NCBI RefSeq assembly: GCF_005502935.1
Contig: NZ_SCMP01000006.1
Location: forward strand, 124,001 to 188,000
DNA length: 64,000 bases
From: Pseudomonas sp. 2FG
GTDB lineage: Bacteria > Pseudomonadota > Gammaproteobacteria > Pseudomonadales > Pseudomonadaceae
Reading direction: 5' to 3'
The position numbers and the translations under genes are program-made. Positions 25,601-32,677 of the stretch are shown here, piece by piece (position 1 is the first letter of the stretch; each line of letters begins with the position of its first letter). The notes below the pieces were generated by a model. It had not been told where the DNA came from. It was given only the letters and a program-made list of their open reading frames with translations, and made no database searches.

Positions 25601-26853
25601 GCAGGGTCGGAGTGCACTTGCACGACGCCACAGTTGTGGCCCATAGCCGGATAGGCCAAGTACTTGTTGTAGCGGTAGGACGGGTCGATGCGCTCCAACT
25701 TCAGCGGGTGATGAAGCGAAGTTGGAAGCTGTACCCGAAGAGACACGAGGAAGACAGACTCTTCAGTCTCATCGACATGCTGGCCCGGCATGTCGCTGAT
25801 ATTCTCAAGCGCAAGGAACAAGCTACGCTTGGAGGGGTCGACCCAGTCGTTGTGAAGCTCTAGATCCCAGCCCAGCTGAATCTGCGGCAAAGCGACGCGC
25901 AGCTGAGACTTGCGCACCATATCGAGAAAATCGGCCCACTTGGTGTATTGGCTGGCGGGAATGGTCAGCTGGTGTCGATATCCCCAAGCCTTGCCACCCG
26001 TGTCTGGTTCGTCGCTTTGAGCCCAGTCCTGCAGCCGCTTAGCCACCGTCTCATTCATCCGGACGACGTGGTCTGCGATGTCGAGCTGAAGAGCTTCGTT
26101 GGACTTCGAGGTGTCAAGCTCCAGCGGAGGGAGCTCCACATCCAGTCGCATCCACTTGTGCGGTACAGTTAATGGCTCGAAATGCTCGTCCTTGATAGGC
26201 GGCGCTTCCCCTGCATTGACGGGAACTCCTTCTCTCGTACTTTCGCCAGAAGCGTCAGCGTCGCCTAGCGGTACATCTTCGGTTTCGGCCGCATCCTGCG
26301 GGAAATCTGAGGTCAGTAGTTGCCTTGGGATACTCTTGGCTGCATAGACCTCATCAACGACCTTGGAGCGAATCGCCGCCCAACCGGGATGCTTCCACTT
26401 CGAGGCGTACTCTCCTTTGACTTTCTCCCATGCTTCATCCAATCGACGGTTGCGTTCGACTTTAATCTCGTCAACCACTGACTGGCGCAGCATGAAGACG
26501 GGCCGGCAGTTCGGTCTCCTCAGGTCTTCCTCGCGGGGCAATACTCGGACGTACATGCACAGCCTTGGGAATACAGTCATCACCGAGCCCAAGCCGGCGT
26601 TAAGCTGCATCTGCAATCCGTGCGACGAGACCCAGATGGGAGACGTCACCTCGTCGTCTCCGGACGTGCTGTGCTGAGGCAACAAGAAACCGGAACTCAA
26701 AAGTGCCCTTGGTCGGGCACCGAAAAGGTACTGACCCGTGGGCCCTTGCCCACTGATTTGTGCGTAAGTCAGGTTCAGGAGGCTATCGACAACCGCCTCT
26801 TTAAGGGTGGAGGGAATCTCAACAGGGTCGATACGATTAGTGGGCTGACTCAT
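22651..26853 (-). CDS. DrmA-like SF2 helicase, defence operon gene 3
   Basis: A 1400-residue helicase-family protein. Walker A is LYFATGGGKSEAFFG near residue 602, followed by RYPLRLLTIQQAQR (motif Ia-like), the Walker B IIQDEAHLLDE near 863, and AASATVSEPERQ near 920 (motif III). The second RecA domain has GVDVDEFNSMFFAGMPSDIAEYIQASSRVGRTHIG near 1160-1190 (motifs V and VI). A zinc cluster CPFCSS...HVCTDIRC lies between the helicase motifs. The N-terminal 550 residues and the C-terminal 200 are not recognised. The length and layout fit DrmA, the DISARM helicase. ATGA overlap with the previous gene and a one-base gap to DrmB show tight coupling. Confidence 0.88.
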   Translation of the reverse strand: MSQPTNRIDPVEIPSTLKEAVVDSLLNLTYAQISGQGPTGQYLFGARPRALLSSGFLLPQHSTSGDDEVTSPIWVSSHGLQMQLNAGLGSVMTVFPRLCMYVRVLPREEDLRRPNCRPVFMLRQSVVDEIKVERNRRLDEAWEKVKGEYASKWKHPGWAAIRSKVVDEVYAAKSIPRQLLTSDFPQDAAETEDVPLGDADASGESTREGVPVNAGEAPPIKDEHFEPLTVPHKWMRLDVELPPLELDTSKSNEALQLDIADHVVRMNETVAKRLQDWAQSDEPDTGGKAWGYRHQLTIPASQYTKWADFLDMVRKSQLRVALPQIQLGWDLELHNDWVDPSKRSLFLALENISDMPGQHVDETEESVFLVSLRVQLPTSLHHPLKLERIDPSYRYNKYLAYPAMGHNCGVVQVHSDPAIRVLETTWTPRYTQPRIVPTSANGVQRRVRSLAQPDGLDDLAPLVSAMQEWLDGLPAQVNPAEGLAPSDAAGIAREEECFRLDLQKWASEMKAVAAGLECLDESRSAWRERGPQADPKAIVYEAWLAMNETMANFMKARFGGDDNEWRLFQLAFIIANIPALASRIPEFSHFYDECRDDAVTLLYFATGGGKSEAFFGLLVFNLMLDRLRGKHRGVTALIRYPLRLLTIQQAQRCARVLAHGERVRRDKGYGGDSLSIGFWVGSGGSPNRHSDKGVRSIPTVSSAPPVLADEEALRENDAKYSAAMRAWRKLPKCPFCSSETALRLFVDHGDQTLGHVCTDIRCDSNEGQWRPLPFYIVDDDIYDLAPSVLLGTVDKLALIGHSSRTIRRIYAMFGAAPWVNPANGRLHVPTESRELAAGPAAKGMVGVYPAYASGRRIFHDPFPSLIIQDEAHLLDESLGTFAGLFESTLDAVFEYLAKPLSELVAVDKQGQRRRAKVIAASATVSEPERQLEHLYQRSTPATQFPEPGPSLYESFYATPALAQEEQRQAHPDIEVASRQARVYTAFMTNGKPHTSTSVAVLSGFHLIITRLFDNLVSDVDKSFQSARQMLMDHVSPGALEALHRQALSSASASSLVTLIDLHRIALTYVTNKKGGDQIMAAEAEETRKRHLNEGIDLGGLDTRLITGSVEQGEIQGVVDTAQSRVAPGQPIPPLREQLRSVIATSAISHGVDVDEFNSMFFAGMPSDIAEYIQASSRVGRTHIGFVVLVPTPQRRRDRHIVHVFDIFHRFLERMVQPAAIDRWAERAVERVFPSLLQAYLLGVVPSCELIRLPEDEKSKMPDFSVIPNVRKEFKSRGDAFIDEIDKFVELAVGLRGAFSPEGEEHYRARIDQKTRNLIVNTWSSPVWGSGTMDGYFKAQTDLILKPMTSLRDVDQGGVIQASTRDMAGNNQSHGEVQLVMDLVRHGVANNDSVDNAQTGD

Positions 26854-29636
26854 TGTTGCGATTCCTTGAGGGGGCCGACATACTCGACTATGGCGACGTT
26901 CTCACGCGCCTTCTCGAACAGCTGAGACAGCGTTTGCCGCTTGATGCTTGAATTGGCCATGGCGGACTCAGGCTGCAAGAGCATGTATGCATAAATATCA
27001 GAGACATGGCGACCATCCATTCGGCGCGAGTTACGCACCGCCATGATCACGCGCTGCCACTGGTAGGCGGCCTCCAGCGCAGAGAACCCAAGTACCTGTG
27101 CAAACGACTTGAAAGCCTCCTCACGCAATGGTGCTTGCGGACGAAGCTGCTCGAACGGTGTATCTGGCGAGTGTCCGAGGTCAATCCAGTGACGCATCGC
27201 CTGAAGACTTGGCAGCTTACTTTCCAGGTGCGGGTCGAGCGCAAGCATCTCCTCGCGAATCGCTCGTACCTTGTCAGAAAGTGTTGCCTGCATGAACCGC
27301 TGCGCAAGGCGCTTTTGCACCTGTTCGTGATAGCTGCGTAGGGCCGACTCGAACGTTTTGTCTGATTGGATCGGTACGCCTGCGTCACGCAGCACCTGCT
27401 CTACCATCTCGCGTAGCTCGGCCGACATGATAAACACCTTATCTCCGGCCTCCAGTGAGCAAACCTGACACGTCCTGAATCCTGCATCTGACGCATGCTG
27501 CGAAGCAGGGTCGTAAACATACATCTCCGATGTGTCATGGCGGAACTGGGGGGCTCCGGTGTCGAACTGAATAAACCAACAGCCTTGCTCGACCTCATGG
27601 CCGGACGGCGTGCCATCCGATGACAACTCAACACGGAAAGTGGGCAGCACGTAATCGCCGGTGGAAAGGACTGAGGCGTCCTCCGGCAAGTCCTTCAGCT
27701 GTCGCAGGATGGACTCCATCCTGGGCTTGTAGGACTTGAATTCCGGCATGTGCTCGACAATGGGTTTGAGCGTGGCACGTAGGAACTGACCAGCTCGCTG
27801 GGTCAGCAGAAGCACCGAGTGCGCGGGGACACGACTGTCCGTTAACAACAGGCGTAGGCAGTCCTCGTTGAGCCCGGCAAACACAAGTGTGGAACCTAAC
27901 AGTCCATCAAGGTGCTCTTCGAGATTTGTAGCGGACAGCAGGTGCACGCGCCCTTGGAAGGAGCCGTAAGTCGCACCTTCCGGATACTGGTCATACAGAA
28001 CAAGGAAGCGCTCGGCCAGGCGCAGGTACAGGGTGCTGGTAAACACGATGGCCACGCTACGCTTCTTGCTCGTTGCAATGCTCGCGACGAGCCCGGCTAG
28101 CTTGTGGGCAAAAGGCGTAGCCTCGTAATAGTTGCCGAATAGCTGCGAGCCGCGCTCGAGACAATCCATAAGAGCGGGGCGCTCTCCTCCCACACCGACG
28201 CTTTGCTCGAACTCATGAACGGCCCCCATATGCCCGGGCCAGTCGAATGCAGCCCGTGTTCGGCCCGATACATCGAGCCCAGCCAGATACTCCGACATGT
28301 GCCGAACGCCGCAGGGGAGCGCTGCCAAGCGAGAGAGAAACGAGGCTGCTTCAACGAGCGGTCGAGCGGCTTCCTTACCCCCAAGGGCAGCGTTGGCGAT
28401 ACGCACGAGCTTATTCGCAGCTTTGGCCGCATCCGCATCTACGATGTGGACGTCGAACTCGCGCGGGTCCGGGTGTTGTGCCTCCTGAGCGCCCGCTGCA
28501 AGTAGCCCCGCACCACCTACAGTGCTCGGTATACCCAAAATTTTGAACTCGTGAGGCGTGTGCCATCGACTAGCAGAGTCACGCTTCTGGTTCTGTTCCC
28601 AAAGTTCTTCCTTGAGCCTGTAAGCGGTGTGTGGCTCGTCTGTGACAATGATGACCCCTGGGGGGGCGTCGCAAAAAACGTCCTCCAACATTAAACAGAA
28701 ACGCGCCAGTCGCCTCTTCCAGCCTGGAGCTTCAAGGCGCACAGCTCGGGTGGCTTGCACGAGCACCACCTCTGGGGAACCGAGCTTAGCTAATGCCTTG
28801 AGAGCCTGGCGAAGTTCGCTCTCTTGCATCCTCCCATCCAGCGCGAAGAGAGCGTCCGGCGCAGTACGAGGATCGCCAATAATGGCGCTGTTCATCTGCA
28901 AAGCCTCCTTGGCTTTCCCTCGCCTAGAGAGCTTCGCTCGAATGAGCGCAAGAAGCTGAGAGTCGCAGGGCTTCCACCCAGTGAAATCAGGCGTAGCAAG
29001 GTAGTGAGGCAGTAGCTCTCCAATCGTTGGATTGAACCGCTCTCCCAGGATTTGAGGAAGGCCGTGATCGTTCAGCCAGAAGTAAAACGGATCCTTGCCA
29101 GGCATCGGCCGGATGACGCGTGCGTTGACGTCAACCTCTACCAGATCCTTAACAATGCGAAGGATGCTGGCCCGGTCAAAATGGATGTGGTTGAGACTAT
29201 GGAAGGCATTGGTTTTGACGGGAAAAAGCAGACCGCGAACACCTTGCTTGTCGCCTTGGTGCCAGCGGCTCAACGTGGCAAGCGCGTGTACGAGGGGCAA
29301 CGTTTTGAGCGATGCTGGCCAGACCATTGCTATATGGCGCGAGCGATGCTGGGCCGCGTGCAGATACAGGTCGGCCAACGCCACCAACGCTCTTGAGGGT
29401 TCGCTAGGCTGCGTATTGTCGTCCTGGAACAGCGCAATAAGTGCCTCATCGGTACGAGATACGATAGGACGGGGAGGCACCGTTTCACATGGGGCGGGCG
29501 GAGGACGACGCACGCGGGATGGCGGCGCAGGCTTTGCCTGTGCGGTAGGTTTACGGGGAGTGAGCAGCTTCGCCAGCTCTTCGCGCCTTCGCTTCTCGGC
29601 TTCCCACAGATCGTTGAGCTTCTTCCTTGATGCCAT
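26850..29636 (-). CDS. Large protein of unknown function, DrmE-like, defence operon gene 2
   Basis: A 928-residue protein from ATG 29636 (MASRKKLNDLWEAEKRRREE); the longer open frame upstream has no support. The first 70 residues are basic and coiled, with Pro-rich linkers. The middle holds alternating strand-helix segments such as EVVLVQATRAVRLE, PPGVIIVTDEPHTAYRLKEEL and KRSVAIVFTSTLYLRLAERF, which look like RecA/Rossmann-type folds, yet no Walker A (GxGKS/T) is present. CQVCSL is the only cysteine pair. The C-terminal helical part (EEAFKSFAQVLGFSALEAAYQWQRVIMAVRNSRRMDGRHVSDIY) resembles the end of DISARM protein DrmE. The position next to drmA fits, but the match is tentative. It overlaps the helicase start by ATGA. 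Confidence 0.6.
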   Translation of the reverse strand: MASRKKLNDLWEAEKRRREELAKLLTPRKPTAQAKPAPPSRVRRPPPAPCETVPPRPIVSRTDEALIALFQDDNTQPSEPSRALVALADLYLHAAQHRSRHIAMVWPASLKTLPLVHALATLSRWHQGDKQGVRGLLFPVKTNAFHSLNHIHFDRASILRIVKDLVEVDVNARVIRPMPGKDPFYFWLNDHGLPQILGERFNPTIGELLPHYLATPDFTGWKPCDSQLLALIRAKLSRRGKAKEALQMNSAIIGDPRTAPDALFALDGRMQESELRQALKALAKLGSPEVVLVQATRAVRLEAPGWKRRLARFCLMLEDVFCDAPPGVIIVTDEPHTAYRLKEELWEQNQKRDSASRWHTPHEFKILGIPSTVGGAGLLAAGAQEAQHPDPREFDVHIVDADAAKAANKLVRIANAALGGKEAARPLVEAASFLSRLAALPCGVRHMSEYLAGLDVSGRTRAAFDWPGHMGAVHEFEQSVGVGGERPALMDCLERGSQLFGNYYEATPFAHKLAGLVASIATSKKRSVAIVFTSTLYLRLAERFLVLYDQYPEGATYGSFQGRVHLLSATNLEEHLDGLLGSTLVFAGLNEDCLRLLLTDSRVPAHSVLLLTQRAGQFLRATLKPIVEHMPEFKSYKPRMESILRQLKDLPEDASVLSTGDYVLPTFRVELSSDGTPSGHEVEQGCWFIQFDTGAPQFRHDTSEMYVYDPASQHASDAGFRTCQVCSLEAGDKVFIMSAELREMVEQVLRDAGVPIQSDKTFESALRSYHEQVQKRLAQRFMQATLSDKVRAIREEMLALDPHLESKLPSLQAMRHWIDLGHSPDTPFEQLRPQAPLREEAFKSFAQVLGFSALEAAYQWQRVIMAVRNSRRMDGRHVSDIYAYMLLQPESAMANSSIKRQTLSQLFEKARENVAIVEYVGPLKESQQ

Positions 29637-29688
29637 ATGTCTTCTTGGGTAGACAGTTTCCAGAGTATTGGGAGGATAAGCTAAGTAC

Positions 29689-31425
29689 CTACTCCCCGAC
29701 CAACGCCTTATGTGCTGCACTGGCCATATCGTAGCCCTGCTCGAGGTAGCTCCTTAGCCGGTCCGGATCAGGAAGCCGCAGCTGACTGAGTTCGAAAACC
29801 GATACATTGGTCGCCCCCGAGATACATCGGAAGTAGCGGTCCACCGTAGGCGTTCCGAGTAACTGCGCCAGCTTCTCAGGTGCGAGCGCAGGATTAGGTA
29901 TCACCTGCTCGAGGATGACCGTATGGTTCTCGCCAACGAATCCGCCGTAGGTATCGATAAGTTGAGTCGGAACTGCTGCGGCAACCAGCCGTCGCGGTTG
30001 GTCATTGGAGGTCACGCGCTGCAGCAAGACGCTGGGTCTGCGTACGATCGAGCGATGATCCTTCGCTCCCATGTTCACGAAGCACCGCTCCTTGTTAGCC
30101 TTGGGCGCACCGGAGAATCGCAGGGTGCCGTCCGGCGCAATGTCGCTGGACCAGAGCAGCGGGACGGCCGCGCCGCCACGAGCACGCGCGGCGCTTTTCG
30201 CCGACGCGTACGTCGTGCGCGTATCGCGGTTCCAGACGAAGGCACCGATACGCGTCGTATATCCGTAGTCCGCGAGACTCGCTTGTGACTTGGCAGTGCT
30301 CCTTAGCAGCGCGACGTCGCTTTCGGTGCGAGGGATGGGCCACGCGGCCCCCGAGCTGGGGAGGACACACCGCCCTACGTCGACGTAATTACCGTCTCGT
30401 GAGACAACCGAAACCTCTGCCTCGATCGTCGGTGCGTGCCCGGCTTCTTCACGGCGTGCTAGGGTCAGCGCCGTCTCCTGCTCGACATCAATGAACACAC
30501 CTAGACGGTCGCTCACCATGCCGATGCTAAGCACCGTGGTCTGTGTCATCAAGAACGTGCGCAGCTTCGAGAAGTTTTGACCAGACAAGAAACTCGTCGG
30601 GGTCACCACTGCACAGACGCCTCCGGGGGCCAAGAGCTTGACGCACAAGGCAATAAAGAGTGCGTACAGGTTCGGCTGCGCCTCAATGACGTGAGTGAAC
30701 TCGTCGAAGTACTCCTTTACTTCCGCCGCAGGCATCTTCCTATACGGGGGGTTACAGAGCACCACATCAAGGGTTCCCAACAGGTACTTTGCCTGCAGGA
30801 GAGAGTCACCATGGTATATCTGGAACTTCGGACGTTTACACGTTGCGATAACCTCATCATGCAACGCCATTAGCAGGAAGTGCTTCGACAGTTCGCATAG
30901 CGCAGCATCCTTGTCAAACCCCAGCAGGTGCTTTTGCACGTGTTCGAGTATCTGCGCCGCGCTTGCTCCCTGGTGAAGAAGCCCATCGCGCATACGCATC
31001 GCAATAGGCGCTAAGAACGCAGCACCGCCGCAAGCGGGATCGCAGAAGTTTCGAGTGGCAAAGTCCACGCCGCTTGTTGACAAGTCGTCGAGCAGGCGTC
31101 TTGTCAGAGAGGGTGGCGTAAAGAACATCGCCAGCCGCTTGCGATGCTCTTCTCCTAAAAGTTGGGCGTATGCCGAGGAGAACCAGTAGGTAGACTCGAG
31201 CAGGTCTTGGCCCTTCACGAAGTCTACAAACGCGCACACCGCTGGCTCGTCCTTCAACGCCGCTAACACGGGCAGGCCGGATCCCGGCAGACCGGGGAAG
31301 GAATATTCGCACCACTTCGCCAGTGCACTGCCGATGATCAAATCAGGCCCGAGCTGCGCCTCCTGCATGACTATTCGCAGGCTACGGACAAGGCGGTTAA
31401 AGCGGGTCTTATGTGGTAGAGCCAT
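29689..31425 (-). CDS. N6-adenine DNA methyltransferase (DrmMI-like), defence operon gene 1
   Basis: A 578-residue class-gamma-type adenine methylase that would mark host DNA so that the defence operon spares it. The SAM-binding motif is NFCDPACGGAAFLAPIAMRM near residue 118, and the catalytic NPPY motif is DVVLCNPPYRK near 220, followed by VCAVVTPTSFLSGQNFSKLR. The C-terminal 250 residues resemble the TaqI/Eco57I-type target-recognition part (ending SVFELSQLRLPDPDRLRSYLEQGYDMA). No nuclease motif is present. It is the first gene of the five-gene operon; 52 bases separate it from the next. ATG start at 31425. Target sequence unknown. Confidence 0.9.
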   Translation of the reverse strand: MALPHKTRFNRLVRSLRIVMQEAQLGPDLIIGSALAKWCEYSFPGLPGSGLPVLAALKDEPAVCAFVDFVKGQDLLESTYWFSSAYAQLLGEEHRKRLAMFFTPPSLTRRLLDDLSTSGVDFATRNFCDPACGGAAFLAPIAMRMRDGLLHQGASAAQILEHVQKHLLGFDKDAALCELSKHFLLMALHDEVIATCKRPKFQIYHGDSLLQAKYLLGTLDVVLCNPPYRKMPAAEVKEYFDEFTHVIEAQPNLYALFIALCVKLLAPGGVCAVVTPTSFLSGQNFSKLRTFLMTQTTVLSIGMVSDRLGVFIDVEQETALTLARREEAGHAPTIEAEVSVVSRDGNYVDVGRCVLPSSGAAWPIPRTESDVALLRSTAKSQASLADYGYTTRIGAFVWNRDTRTTYASAKSAARARGGAAVPLLWSSDIAPDGTLRFSGAPKANKERCFVNMGAKDHRSIVRRPSVLLQRVTSNDQPRRLVAAAVPTQLIDTYGGFVGENHTVILEQVIPNPALAPEKLAQLLGTPTVDRYFRCISGATNVSVFELSQLRLPDPDRLRSYLEQGYDMASAAHKALVGE

Positions 31426-31734
31426 TGGCGGGCACGAGTCAGGTCAGCGAGTAAATTTCCGGAATGTCCGGTATTGGTCCCCATGCAGGGCTACTTTATA
31501 TCCGAGAAAGCTAGGTCCGCTCTGTGAGCCGTAGCCAGTAGACTCCCCATCGTCAAACATTCGATTTGCCAAATCAATGTTACCTGAGATGTAAGCTCGA
31601 AGGAGCACCGCTCTAGGGTAAATTGAAATATCACCGCTAGCGGCCGCTCTTGATCGAAAGCGTACCAACCGTGGTTATTTACTATGAGGCCAGCGGATAT
31701 GGACGCATGAGGATGACTGTTATGGAGTACTAGC

Positions 31735-31906
31735 AGCAGAGTGTTCAGACTTTTTCGGTTTTAAGTATCAACTCAAACCAGCAGATCGTATTAAATCTTC
31801 CGGCCCCTACACCTGTAGGGGCTGCACTAACTTGAACACCCTTCTGGTCAAGGTTGATACCTTGGGCCGGAAAAGTCTGAACACCCTGCTGGTGAAATTG
31901 ATACAG
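31735..31906. mobile_element. MITE-like element with complex inverted ends
   Basis: Two 50-base arms, 31735-31784 and 31841-31890, are inverted copies of each other with 38 of 50 positions equal. Both contain GTGTTCAGACTTTT and GTATCAAC followed by ACCAG. The right side adds a further unit, so TATCAA-N5-CCAG-N-AGGGTGTTCA occurs twice in tandem there (minus strand, 31859-31834 and 31904-31879). A perfect 8-bp stem, CCCCTACA/TGTAGGGG, sits in the centre (31804-31821). There is no open frame. Repeated units inside the ends recall IS21-family termini, so this may be a deletion derivative. The remaining gap (31426-31734 and 31907-32093) holds nothing I can support. Confidence 0.65.
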
Positions 31907-32093
31907 CAGGCGCCAGTCTGACTCGAAGAGTGGTGGCTGGTCGAAGGCGTAGGAAATTAAAGGACGTTTTGAGAGCGGGGCCGGGAATCGAGTGCTACGG
32001 CCGCAGCAGTAACACTCTGTCCCGCGAGGATCAGTTAGTACGCCCGAAAAAGCTAGGCACACTGAATCTGATACCTAGCGCTAGGGGCTAGTA

Positions 32094-32675
32094 TTAATAA
32101 ATACGCTCATCAAAGCCAGGGGTAGACATCATGACAAGAATGCAGAGCATATCTAGGGCAACTTCGTCTGACTGCTTTAAAGCCTTTTCTGGATTCATCG
32201 GAACTAGCTTGTTTGTCTTGGAATCAAGCTTTTTTGAATAGTATGGAGGAAGTGGTGACCATCGCTCTGTATGGTGCTGTCTGCCATTTTCGATGATTTC
32301 GAGCTTCCATATCGCGCCATCGAATCCAATGCGATCTACCTCGGTAGGTCTCTCAAAGAAGTTCGAGGCAGACTTCATCTTCAATATATTCTTTACTTGA
32401 TTTTTTGGTAAGGAAATTTCTTTGGCAAGAATTATCTCGCTACCATCTTTCAGTTTTTTTGTTGTAGTGATTGTAGTGTCTTTTTTAGCGGTATGTTTTA
32501 TATGAGAAGATATCGTTTCTCCATTGGCTCTACTCATAGTTAAGACTAGGATGAATTCAGGCTCTGCTACAGGTACTTGATTTGCTTGTACAGCAGTTAT
32601 TTGGAACAATGCGCCTGCTAGACTCAGAATAATTACTGATAGGGCTTGGCGCGCTGGATTGAATATTCTTTTCAT
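32094..32675 (-). CDS. Secreted protein, putative immunity to the RHS toxin
   Basis: A protein of 193 residues starting MKRIFNPARQALSVIILSLAGALFQITAVQANQ, a clear Sec signal peptide cleaved after VQA. The mature part is basic, with VLTMSRANGETISSHIKHTAKK and a long Lys/Thr-rich segment, and a single Trp-rich stretch around IWKLEIIENGRQHHTERW. No family is recognised. It begins two bases after the RHS stop and is far more AT-rich than the RHS core, as is the RHS tip. This position and composition are typical of an immunity gene paired with an RHS C-terminal toxin, and the signal peptide would place it in the periplasm. Function is inferred from position. Confidence 0.6.
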   Translation of the reverse strand: MKRIFNPARQALSVIILSLAGALFQITAVQANQVPVAEPEFILVLTMSRANGETISSHIKHTAKKDTTITTTKKLKDGSEIILAKEISLPKNQVKNILKMKSASNFFERPTEVDRIGFDGAIWKLEIIENGRQHHTERWSPLPPYYSKKLDSKTNKLVPMNPEKALKQSDEVALDMLCILVMMSTPGFDERIY

Positions 32676-32677
32676 GA

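Noticed and set aside
31444..31668. Possible 74-codon gene upstream of the methylase
   Set aside because: TTG start, no ribosome site, no recognisable feature; composition does not favour coding.
31745..32062. Possible 105-codon gene before the RHS immunity gene
   Set aside because: It runs through the MITE-like element, so its sequence is explained by the inverted arms.
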